Origin: Pseudonocardia autotrophica | GTDB taxonomy: Bacteria; Actinomycetota; Actinomycetes; Mycobacteriales; Pseudonocardiaceae | Reading direction: 5' to 3' | Length of the DNA: 42,013 bases | NCBI RefSeq assembly: GCF_000717175.1 | Contig: NZ_JNYD01000039.1 | Location: 1-42,013, forward strand | Shown here: piece after piece, positions 27,860-34,825 of the stretch | Layout of the letters: each line of letters begins with the position of its first letter | How positions within the stretch are numbered: position 1 is the first letter of the stretch | Program-made: the position numbers and the translations under genes | The notes under the pieces: generated by a model | The model's input: only the letters and a program-made list of their open reading frames with translations | The model's database searches: none | What the model was told of the DNA's origin: nothing

Positions 27860-28657
27860 ATGACGGTCCTCACCCGCACCCCGACCCCGGTGGACCCCGG
27901 GCTGCTCTCCCGCGCCCTCGAGGTCGCGGGCCGGCTCGCCAACGACGCGGCGGAGGTGATCGCCGCGACCGCCGGCCGCGCGCCGGGGTCCGAGGCCAAG
28001 GCCGATCCCTTCGACTGGGTCACCGACACCGACCGCACCCTCGAACGGCACACCCGCCGGGTCCTGGCCGCCGAGTTCCCCGGCATCCCGGTGGTGGGCG
28101 AGGAGTACGGCGCCGACGCGACGGCGGCCGGCTCGGCCTACCGCTGGATCGTCGACCCGGTCGACGGCACGGCCAACTACGTCGCCGGCTTCCCGTGGTG
28201 CGCCTACAGCCTCGGCCTGGTCGACGGCGACGGGCCGGTCGTGGGGGTCGTGGCCGACCCGAGTCGCGCGCAGATGTACGCGGCGGCCCGCGGGCGCGGC
28301 GTGCGGGCCAACGGCACCCCGGTGCGCGCGGCGACCCGCACCACCGCCGTCGGGGCGCTGGTCTGCGCCGAGTCGCCCTCGCCGCAGCTCACCGAGCGCG
28401 CGACCGCGCACCACACGGGCGTGCGGGTGCTGGGTTCGACCGCGCTCGCGATCACGCAGGTCGCGCTGGGCCGGGCGGTCGCCGCGGTGATCGACGACTA
28501 CCACGAGTGGGACGTCGCCGGCGCGCTCTGCCTGGCGCTGGAGGCCGGGGCCGTGGTCGTCGACCGGGCCGGGCGGCCCGACCCGATGCCGGCGGACGGG
28601 CTGCTGGTGGCGGTCCCCGCCGTCGTCGAGCAGGTCTACTCGTGGTGGGCGGCCTGA
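27860..28657 (+). CDS. inositol monophosphatase family phosphatase
   Basis: A 265-residue Mg-dependent sugar-phosphate phosphatase. Metal-site motifs are GEEYG (about 75-79), WIVDPVDGTANY (about 95-106) and HEWDVAGA near the C-terminus. Candidate substrates in this superfamily are inositol-1-phosphate, histidinol phosphate and fructose-1,6-bisphosphate; the neighbouring glycolipid mannosyltransferases make inositol or sugar-phosphate metabolism plausible but unproven. Start ATG 27860. Its 3' end overlaps the converging DUF3592 gene by 22 bp. Confidence 0.88.
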   Translation: MTVLTRTPTPVDPGLLSRALEVAGRLANDAAEVIAATAGRAPGSEAKADPFDWVTDTDRTLERHTRRVLAAEFPGIPVVGEEYGADATAAGSAYRWIVDPVDGTANYVAGFPWCAYSLGLVDGDGPVVGVVADPSRAQMYAAARGRGVRANGTPVRAATRTTAVGALVCAESPSPQLTERATAHHTGVRVLGSTALAITQVALGRAVAAVIDDYHEWDVAGALCLALEAGAVVVDRAGRPDPMPADGLLVAVPAVVEQVYSWWAA

Positions 28658-29121
28658 CGCCGCCTGCGGACGAGCACCGCCGCCCCGCCGAACGCCGCCC
28701 AGGCGAGGGCGACGAACCCGATCGTCAGCGGCAGGCCGGAGAACGCCGTGCGCCCGGCCACGCGGACCAGGTCCGGGTCGGCGCGGTCGTACTCGACCAG
28801 GACGGTCGTGCCCGGCTGCAGGCCGCGCGGGTGGTAGACGCCCCGCTCGGGGACCAGCAGCTGGCCGTCGGGTACCGGGAACCGCACGAGCGTGCGGGAG
28901 AAGGTGGACCCGTCCAGCACCTCGGCGGTGGCGGTGGCGCGGTTGCGGTTGATGGCGACGTCGTCCGCCACGGCCCCGAGGAACCCGACGACCGACAGGA
29001 ACGTGGCCAGCACGGCGAGCCCGGTCAGGATCGTCGGCAGCCGCCGCCACAGGGTGCGGCCGACGGCCCGGGCGGTGCGCCCGGCCTCGACGAACACCTC
29101 GCCCGCCACGCCTCCGGCCAT
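28636..29121 (-). CDS. DUF3592-type membrane protein
   Basis: A 161-residue protein with two membrane helices (about residues 30-52 and 130-150) flanking an extracytoplasmic beta-rich domain with VLDGSTFSRTLVRFPVPDG and LQPGTTVLVEYDRADPDLVRV, the DUF3592 pattern. The function of the family is unknown. In Mycobacterium a small transmembrane protein (Rv0556) occupies the same place between menD and mgtA, so this may be its counterpart (inference). TATGCT lies 6 nt upstream of the ATG, suggesting a leaderless transcript. The C-terminal codons overlap the end of the converging phosphatase gene. Confidence 0.78.
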   Translation of the reverse strand: MAGGVAGEVFVEAGRTARAVGRTLWRRLPTILTGLAVLATFLSVVGFLGAVADDVAINRNRATATAEVLDGSTFSRTLVRFPVPDGQLLVPERGVYHPRGLQPGTTVLVEYDRADPDLVRVAGRTAFSGLPLTIGFVALAWAAFGGAAVLVRRRRQAAHHE

Positions 29122-29127
29122 GGGTCG

Positions 29128-29193
29128 AGCATAGGAGTGTGGCTACCGCCTCCCCGCCGGGGACGGGCGCCGGCCGGTCGCGGTGCCTACGCT
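29128..29193. promoter_or_regulatory. two divergent -10 boxes for leaderless transcripts
   Basis: On the minus strand TATGCT (29133 to 29128) ends 6 nt before the DUF3592 ATG. On the plus strand TACGCT (29188-29193) ends 7 nt before the isochorismate synthase GTG. Both are followed by CGAC, and neither gene has a Shine-Dalgarno site. Confidence 0.5.
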
Positions 29194-29200
29194 CGACGGC

Positions 29201-30403
29201 GTGACGACCGCTGCGCTGCCCACCGGTCTGGAGGTCCGGACCCGTGAGGTGGACCCGCCCGCGGGCGGCCTGTTGTCGCTCCTGCCGGAGGCGCGGGGCG
29301 CGCTGTCCTGGGTGCGCGGCGGCGAGGGACTGGTCGGTTGGGGCGAGGTCGCGCGCTTCACCGGCACGGGCGCGGGCCGGTTCGCCGAGGCCGACGCCTG
29401 GTGGCGGCGGTTGCTCGCCGAGCTCGACGTCACGGACGAGGTGGGCCTGCCGGGCACCGGAGCGGTCGCCTTCGCGTCACTGACCTTCGCCGACCGCTCG
29501 CCCGGGTCCGTGCTGGTGGTGCCGCGGGTCATCGTCGGGATGCGGGGCGGGCGCGCGTGGGTCACCGAGTTCGGCGACCCGCACCCCATGACCGCGGCCG
29601 AGCCGGTCCGGCCCAGCACCCGGCTCCGCTACGCCGACGGCGACCTGCCGGTCGCGGGCTATCGCGCCGCCGTCGCCGAGGCCGTCCGGCGGATGCGGGC
29701 GGGCGAGCTGGACAAGGCCGCCCTCGCCCACGACCTGCTCGCGGTCGACGAGGCCCCGCACGACCCCCGGCACCTGCTGCGCGGGCTCGCCGAGCGCTAC
29801 CCCACCTGCTGGGCCTTCGCCGTCGACGGGCTGGTGGGGGCCACCCCGGAGCTGCTGCTGCGCAAGCGCGGCGCGGTCGTCGAGTCGCGGGTCCTGGCCG
29901 GCACGGTGTGGCCGGGCGAGGGCTCGCTGAGCTCGGACAAGAACCGCGTGGAGCACGCCTACGCCGTCGACTCGCTGGCCGAGCGGCTGCGCCCCTTCTG
30001 CCGCTCGCTCGAGGTGCCGTCGGAGCCGACGGTGCTGGCCCTGCACAACGTCTCGCACCTGGCCAGCGACGTCCGCGGCCGGGTCCGCGGCGACGCCTCC
30101 CTGCTCCGCATCGCCGGCGCTGTGCACCCCACCGCTGCGGTCGGCGGCACCCCGCGCGAGGACGCCGTCGCCCTCATCGCCACCCTCGAGGGCATGGACC
30201 GCGGCCGCTACGCCGGCCCCGTCGGCTGGGTCGGCGCCGACGGCGGCGGGGAGCTCGGCGTCGCCCTCCGCTGCGCCCAGCTCGCCGGACCCGTCGCCCG
30301 CCTCTTCGCGGGCTGCGGCATCGTCGCCGACTCCGACCCCGACACCGAGGTCCGCGAGGCCGCCGCCAAGCTCCTCGCGGTGCGGGAGGCGTTGGAGGGG
30401 TAG
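29201..30403 (+). CDS. menF: isochorismate synthase
   Basis: A 400-residue chorismate-utilising enzyme that converts chorismate to isochorismate, the entry step of menaquinone (or catechol siderophore) synthesis. Marks: ELDKAALAHDLL, FAVDGLVGATPELLL, SRVLAGTVWPG, the conserved SSDKNRVEHAYAVDSLAERL (the usual H-x3-V region), VHPTAAVGGTPRE and GRYAGPVGW near the active site, and FAGCGIVADSDPDTE. No siderophore genes are nearby and menD, menG and menJ are, so the menaquinone role is favoured over EntC/DhbC. The start is GTG 29201 with TACGCT placed 7 nt upstream; a GTG at 29183 is the alternative. Confidence 0.9.
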   Translation: MTTAALPTGLEVRTREVDPPAGGLLSLLPEARGALSWVRGGEGLVGWGEVARFTGTGAGRFAEADAWWRRLLAELDVTDEVGLPGTGAVAFASLTFADRSPGSVLVVPRVIVGMRGGRAWVTEFGDPHPMTAAEPVRPSTRLRYADGDLPVAGYRAAVAEAVRRMRAGELDKAALAHDLLAVDEAPHDPRHLLRGLAERYPTCWAFAVDGLVGATPELLLRKRGAVVESRVLAGTVWPGEGSLSSDKNRVEHAYAVDSLAERLRPFCRSLEVPSEPTVLALHNVSHLASDVRGRVRGDASLLRIAGAVHPTAAVGGTPREDAVALIATLEGMDRGRYAGPVGWVGADGGGELGVALRCAQLAGPVARLFAGCGIVADSDPDTEVREAAAKLLAVREALEG

Positions 30404-30458
30404 GAGCCGGCGAGCTCACTGCCCCGTCGATGTATTCCGTTACTCCGCTGAAACAGCT

Positions 30459-30590
30459 TCACGTCCCTGCGCGACGGAGGGCGCGGATGCCGTCGGTTCG
30501 GGCGGCCGACACGTCGGGGGACGGGGGGAGGCCCAGTTCCCGTACGCCTGCGAGCAGGGTCTCGTGCCGAAGGAGCAGTACTGAGGGCCT
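30459..30590 (-). other. open 43-codon stretch in frame after the signal peptidase stop
   Basis: Immediately after the TAA of the signal peptidase gene the same frame stays open for 43 codons to a TGA at 30459-30461, reading protein-like residues (VLLLRHETLLAGVRELGLPP). There is no start codon with a ribosome site. It may be a remnant of a longer C-terminus or chance in GC-rich DNA. The rest of the 187-bp gap holds nothing I recognise. Confidence 0.25.
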
Positions 30591-31163
30591 TTACCGCTGC
30601 TTCGCGTGCTTCGGCACGAGGAGGGCGAGGGCGAGCGCGAGGAGGACGATCCCGCCCGCGATGGCAAGGCCGGCGGGGCTGACGAGGCGGTCGCGCAGGC
30701 CGCCGACGTAGGGGACGTCGTACCAGAGGACCCCGTGGACGTCCTGCGCCGCGACCGGCGCCGGGTCGTTCGTGCGGTTGGCGTCGCCCTTGGTGACGAA
30801 CGCGGGTCCCGGAAGGACCTCGACGACGCGGTGCGTGACGACCCGCGCCTGCCCGGTGGCGGCGTCGCGGTCGGTGAAGTTCAGGACGTCGCCCGGCTTG
30901 ACCTGCGCGGTGTCGACGGGCTTGATCACGGCGACCGACCCGACCTGCAGCGTCGGCTCCATCGAGCCCGACAGGACGGTCAGCGAGTGCCCGCCCACCA
31001 CGGCGGGGACCAGCGCGACCGCCGCCGCGAGGGCGACCACGACCAGCACGACGAGGCCGAGCACCAGGTTCAGGACCCGGCGGACCGGGTGCACCCGTGG
31101 CGGCGCCGAGGCGTGCCGCGCCGTCTCCTGGTCGGCGTCCGCCGTACGCGCGTGCGAGCCCAT
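30591..31163 (-). CDS. sipW: SipW-type signal peptidase I (Ser-His dyad)
   Basis: A 190-residue membrane signal peptidase of the S26B/SipW class, which uses a Ser-His rather than Ser-Lys dyad. The nucleophile is Ser67 in LSGSMEPTL and the base is His111 in VVTHRVVEV, with FVTKGDANRTND (substrate-side box) following. There are two helices: N-terminal (about 30-52) and C-terminal (about 163-185), the two-anchor layout of SipW. Start ATG 31163 follows GGGAGGGCGG. It is divergent from a TasA-like gene (194 bp between starts), whose product carries the leader type that SipW cleaves, so it is probably the dedicated processing enzyme of that locus. Confidence 0.9.
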   Translation of the reverse strand: MGSHARTADADQETARHASAPPRVHPVRRVLNLVLGLVVLVVVALAAAVALVPAVVGGHSLTVLSGSMEPTLQVGSVAVIKPVDTAQVKPGDVLNFTDRDAATGQARVVTHRVVEVLPGPAFVTKGDANRTNDPAPVAAQDVHGVLWYDVPYVGGLRDRLVSPAGLAIAGGIVLLALALALLVPKHAKQR

Positions 31164-31357
31164 CCGCCCTCCCGGTGCAGTCGTCCGACCGAGTCGTACC
31201 CGGAACACACACCGACCCGACGGAACACCACCCGATCGAATGGCGATTGGTTCCGGAATCGGCGCGTGCGTTGTGCCGTGCGGATACTCGAAGCCTGCCG
31301 CGTCGATTCCGCACCGTTCCCGCGGCCCCGTCGAAATCCACTCCCCGGAGCATCAGC

Positions 31358-31975
31358 ATGGCCGTTCAGTCGGAAGACAAGAAGAACCGCAAGCGGAAGG
31401 CGGGCCTGATCGTCGGGCTCGTCGCGCTGGTGGTCGCCGCCGCCGCGATCGGGGCGGGCACCTACGCCGCCTTCAGCGACACGGAGACCGGGCCGAGCGG
31501 CACCATCGGCGCGGGCACATTGGACCTCGAGGTGGGCAGCGCCCCTGCAAACGCGACGCTGTTCAGCGCCTCCAACATCGCGCCGGGCTATGTGAGCCCC
31601 ACGCCGGTGACGATCACCGTGCGCAACGCCGGGACCATCGCAGGCACCCTATCCAACTCCCTGACCGTGAATGGTGGAGACGGCAGTTGTCCGGAGCCCG
31701 AGAGCGAGCTCACAGGCGGCTGCAAGTCGACCGGCGACCTGCAGGACTACCTGATGGTCGAGGTGACCGGCAGCCCGTCGGGCGCGACGGTAGGAAAGAC
31801 GAAGCTCGCGGACTTCGTGTCCGGTAAGAAGCTGCCTACCGGGGGCACCCTGGAGGGCGGAAAGAGCGCCACCTACACACTCGTCTTCTCGCTCCCGGCA
31901 GACACGGGCAACATCGTTCAGGGCGACACGGTCACCCTGAATTCGACCTTCAACCTCGACCAGGTGACGAGCTGA
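31358..31975 (+). CDS. TasA/camelysin-like SipW-dependent secreted protein
   Basis: A 205-residue exported protein. The N-terminus is basic (KKNRKRK), then hydrophobic 15-35 (AGLIVGLVALVVAAAAIGAG), then GTYAAFSDTETGPSG and GAGTLDLEVG, the arrangement of Bacillus TasA and camelysin (GTxAxFxD, GTLDL). Cleavage is expected around GTYA|AFSD. Downstream are NIAPGYVSPTPVTITVRNAGTIAGTL, matching TasA's L-x-PG and N-x-G-x-L beta strands, and a Cys pair (SCPEP, GGCKS). In Bacillus such proteins form matrix fibres; that role here is inference. Start ATG 31358 has CCGGAG upstream. Confidence 0.85.
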   Translation: MAVQSEDKKNRKRKAGLIVGLVALVVAAAAIGAGTYAAFSDTETGPSGTIGAGTLDLEVGSAPANATLFSASNIAPGYVSPTPVTITVRNAGTIAGTLSNSLTVNGGDGSCPEPESELTGGCKSTGDLQDYLMVEVTGSPSGATVGKTKLADFVSGKKLPTGGTLEGGKSATYTLVFSLPADTGNIVQGDTVTLNSTFNLDQVTS

Positions 31976-32066
31976 CCCGAACAGACCATTAGCGGGTCAC
32001 TGCGAGGATATGAACGTCCGGCGGTTCACGTCATTCAGGATCGGCCGCCGCAATTGAAGGATTTCG

Positions 32067-33347
32067 ATGCGACGCCGAGTGATCGCCGGGACGCTCGTGG
32101 CGGTGGTCGTCACCGCCACGGGCGTCCTGTCCGGGGGCAGTGGCACCTACGCCCGGTACACGGACGTCGAGGCGAAACCGGGCACCGTGGGCGCCGCGAC
32201 CGTGGTGATCGGGACGTCGTCCCGGGCGCCGGCGCTGAGCTACACCGGAGTCCTGCTCGGCGGCGTGTCCTCCGCCATCCTGAACGTCGTCTACACCGGC
32301 ACCACGCCGGCGCGCCTGACGCTGCAGGCCAAGCCGGCCTCGACCTACTCGTCGGCCTTCTGCACGTACTCGGCGTCGACGAGGTCCTGGTCGCGGACGA
32401 CCCTGGCGACACCGATCACCTTGTCCTTTGGGGGCACGACGGTCGACTACTGCACCCTGCTCAACGGCGCCGAGGTCACGCTCGCGAGCTCGGTCGCGGC
32501 GGGCAGCACCGCCGCCGTGGCGACCTCGGCCACCTTCGGCCTGCTGAGCGGAGCGACGCCCAAGAAGGACCAGAACGTGCCGCTGCTCGTCCACGCCTAC
32601 GGCGCCAGCGGCTCGGGCTTCTCCGACGTCGTGTCCGGCACCCTCGGCGTCGCGACGAGCGCGTCGCCGACCCCGCGGTCGCTGGCCGTCGTCACCACGC
32701 CGACGAGCACAATTGCGCCCACGACCACCACCGCACCCACCGGCACGCCGGTCGCGGGCGGGGACGTGCCGGCCGAGTGCACGGCCGCCGGGATGACCGC
32801 GGCCTCCTTCGTCGAGAAGATCACGCTGACCGCGACCCGGCCGAGCTTCGACGCCGGGCGCGACCGGCCGGGCAGCGCCGGACCGTTCCTGGTCCTCGGC
32901 TCCCCGGTCGCGGACACGGTGATCGGCTCCGCGGGCGCCGACTGTGTGTCCACGGGCGACGGCGACGACGTCGTGTCCGGCGGGACGGGCGACGACGTCC
33001 TCGTGGGCGGGGCGGGCGCCGACCGCCTCTCCGGCGATGCGGGCGCCGACCGTCTCCACGGCGGACCCGGCCTCGACACGCTCGACGGCGGCGCCGGCGC
33101 CGACCTGCTCGACGGCGGGGTCGACGGCGCGACCTGCACCACCGACGCCTCCGACACGACCACCGGCTGCCTCGCCGCGGCCGTCGAGGGCGGCGCCGAC
33201 CCGACGACCACCACCTCCCCCGCCCCGGTCACCACGACGACCGCGGTCCCGACGACGATCGCGCCCGACCCGCCGCCCGGCAGCAGCGCCCCGGCGGCCG
33301 TCCCGGAGGGCTCCGCCGACCCCACCAGCTCCGCCCCACCCACCTGA
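32067..33347 (+). CDS. SipW-type secreted protein with RTX calcium-binding repeats
   Basis: A 426-residue exported protein. Order: basic-hydrophobic leader (1-22), a TasA-like motif GTYARYTDVEAKPGTVG (26-42), a beta-rich domain to about 195 with one Cys pair (FCTYS, DYCTLL), a Thr/Pro linker (about 200-230), a second domain with several RTX nonapeptides (about 282-350: GDGDDVVSGG, GTGDDVLVGG, GAGADRLSGD, GPGLDTLDGG, GAGADLLDGG), and a Thr/Pro/Ala tail. RTX repeats fold on binding Ca2+ outside the cell. No LPXTG-like anchor is seen. ATG 32067 with GAAGG upstream. It lies 91 bp after the TasA-like gene, same strand. Confidence 0.82.
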   Translation: MRRRVIAGTLVAVVVTATGVLSGGSGTYARYTDVEAKPGTVGAATVVIGTSSRAPALSYTGVLLGGVSSAILNVVYTGTTPARLTLQAKPASTYSSAFCTYSASTRSWSRTTLATPITLSFGGTTVDYCTLLNGAEVTLASSVAAGSTAAVATSATFGLLSGATPKKDQNVPLLVHAYGASGSGFSDVVSGTLGVATSASPTPRSLAVVTTPTSTIAPTTTTAPTGTPVAGGDVPAECTAAGMTAASFVEKITLTATRPSFDAGRDRPGSAGPFLVLGSPVADTVIGSAGADCVSTGDGDDVVSGGTGDDVLVGGAGADRLSGDAGADRLHGGPGLDTLDGGAGADLLDGGVDGATCTTDASDTTTGCLAAAVEGGADPTTTTSPAPVTTTTAVPTTIAPDPPPGSSAPAAVPEGSADPTSSAPPT

Positions 33348-33440
33348 GCGGCGGCACACAGCAGCGGCCCTGCCGGCCAGCGAAGATCACCGCCCCGGAC
33401 CGACCTCGGCCACCCACGGCCGCATCCCGTCCCGGACAGC

Positions 33441-33480
33441 GATCACCACGGAAAAGATCACCACGGAAACGATCACCACG
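33441..33480. repeat. three 15-bp tandem repeats (GATCACCACGGAAA)
   Basis: GATCACCACG recurs at 33441, 33456 and 33471, exactly 15 bp apart, with GAAAA or GAAAC between. The units lie in the gap between the converging RTX and membrane-protein genes. No terminator hairpin is obvious in the gap. Confidence 0.8.
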
Positions 33481-33526
33481 TCGGGAGCGGCGCAGACGAT
33501 CCCCGACCGTCCACGGACCGCGGGCA

Positions 33527-34627
33527 CTACCCCCGGCTCACCTTCCCCGGCGCCCCCTCCGGCGCCGGGGAGGGCTCGCCGCGCGGCGGCGGGGCCGCGA
33601 CGAGGCGGAGGGGGGCACGGGTCGTCCTGCGGCGTTCGTCGACCGCGTCGGCGAGAGCCACGACCTCGGCGACGGCCGGGGCGCGGGTCTCGGACCCGGC
33701 CGAGCGGAGGGCGGCGCGCAGCCGCTCCGCCTCCACCCGGTACGCCTCGCGCTGCTCCCACAGCCCCCGCACCGCGCTGAACAGGAACGGCACGGCCGCA
33801 GCCAGGAGCGCGGCGGTGGCGGCGAAGGTCAGTGCGACGGGCACGACGACCGCGGCCCCCGACGCCCGCACGGCATGGGAGGCGGCGAGCACGGCGAAGG
33901 CGACCCCGACCCGGCGCAGCAGCGGGCGGTCCCGCCGCAGCCCCGCCCCGACGGCAAGCAGGCCGGCCGCGCCGGTGCCGGCCCAGGCGGCGAGGGCGGC
34001 GTCGGCGACCAGCGCGCCGGGCAGCCCGACGGAGGGGGCGAGGCCGTGCAGCGTCCCGGCGAGGGCGGCCGCGCAGGCCAGCACCGCGGCGGCGAGGGTC
34101 ACGACGGGCCGGTGCGCGGGCGACCGCCGGCGCACCGCCACCACCAGCAGCGCGACGACGGCGAGCTGCCCCACCACGGCCACGGCCGGCCAGAGGCCCG
34201 CCGCACCGCCCAGGTCGAGCGCCACGGGCAGCGGCCCGACGAGGGCGGCCCCGCCGACCGCGGCGGCGATCCGGGCCGCGCGCCGGCTGCCGGAGGCCCG
34301 GCCGGCCACGGCGATCATCACGGCCGCCGAGATCCCCCCGGCGAACACGAGCACGGAGGCGATCCGCGCGGCCGGCAGCCCCGCGGCGTCGACGCCCCGC
34401 ACCGCGGTCCACGCGAGCCCGCCGGTCAGGGCCACCAGACCGACCTCGAGCGCGAAGGCCCGCGCGGCCACCGGCCGCACACGGAAGCGGACGGACGGGC
34501 GTGCGTCGGCACCGCGGCCGGGAACGCCGGGGCCGGCCCCGCGGCGGCGCCGGCCCGTGGGCCATGCGTCGGGGGCGGCGGGCCGCGCGGCGGGGGCGTC
34601 CGCGCGGCTCCGGGTGCTGGAAGTCAC
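33527..34627 (-). CDS. polytopic membrane protein, function unknown
   Basis: A 366-residue protein with about eight hydrophobic helices between residues 55 and 305. It has a Pro/Arg-rich cytoplasmic N-terminus, and a C-terminal helix (LWEQREAYRVEAERLRAALR) that looks able to form a coiled coil before a Pro-rich tail. The start chosen is GTG 34627 with GAGG at a suitable distance; an upstream start at 34717 would add 30 low-complexity residues. No catalytic motif or known family is recognisable. The C-terminal layout resembles sensory or regulatory membrane proteins that have lost an output domain, but that is only an impression. Confidence 0.6.
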   Translation of the reverse strand: MTSSTRSRADAPAARPAAPDAWPTGRRRRGAGPGVPGRGADARPSVRFRVRPVAARAFALEVGLVALTGGLAWTAVRGVDAAGLPAARIASVLVFAGGISAAVMIAVAGRASGSRRAARIAAAVGGAALVGPLPVALDLGGAAGLWPAVAVVGQLAVVALLVVAVRRRSPAHRPVVTLAAAVLACAAALAGTLHGLAPSVGLPGALVADAALAAWAGTGAAGLLAVGAGLRRDRPLLRRVGVAFAVLAASHAVRASGAAVVVPVALTFAATAALLAAAVPFLFSAVRGLWEQREAYRVEAERLRAALRSAGSETRAPAVAEVVALADAVDERRRTTRAPLRLVAAPPPRGEPSPAPEGAPGKVSRG

Positions 34628-34825
34628 CGGTACCTCGGTCGTTCGACGGGCGGCCGGGCGCGGGGAGCGGGCGAGGCCGGGAGCGTCGGCTCCGCTCCCC
34701 TGTCGGCGCTCCACCACCGGCCGTTACGCAGACCGCACAGTAGCTGCCGCACAGTGACCGCCCGGACGAGCCCTCTGCGACGGACGGCCCATACTCGTTG
34801 CGGGCCAACGCCGTAGCGAGGAGGC

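Noticed and set aside
30440..30667. A 75-residue minus-strand gene overlapping the sipW end
   Set aside because: Ser/Pro/Arg-rich, overlaps the signal peptidase in another frame and has no ribosome site.
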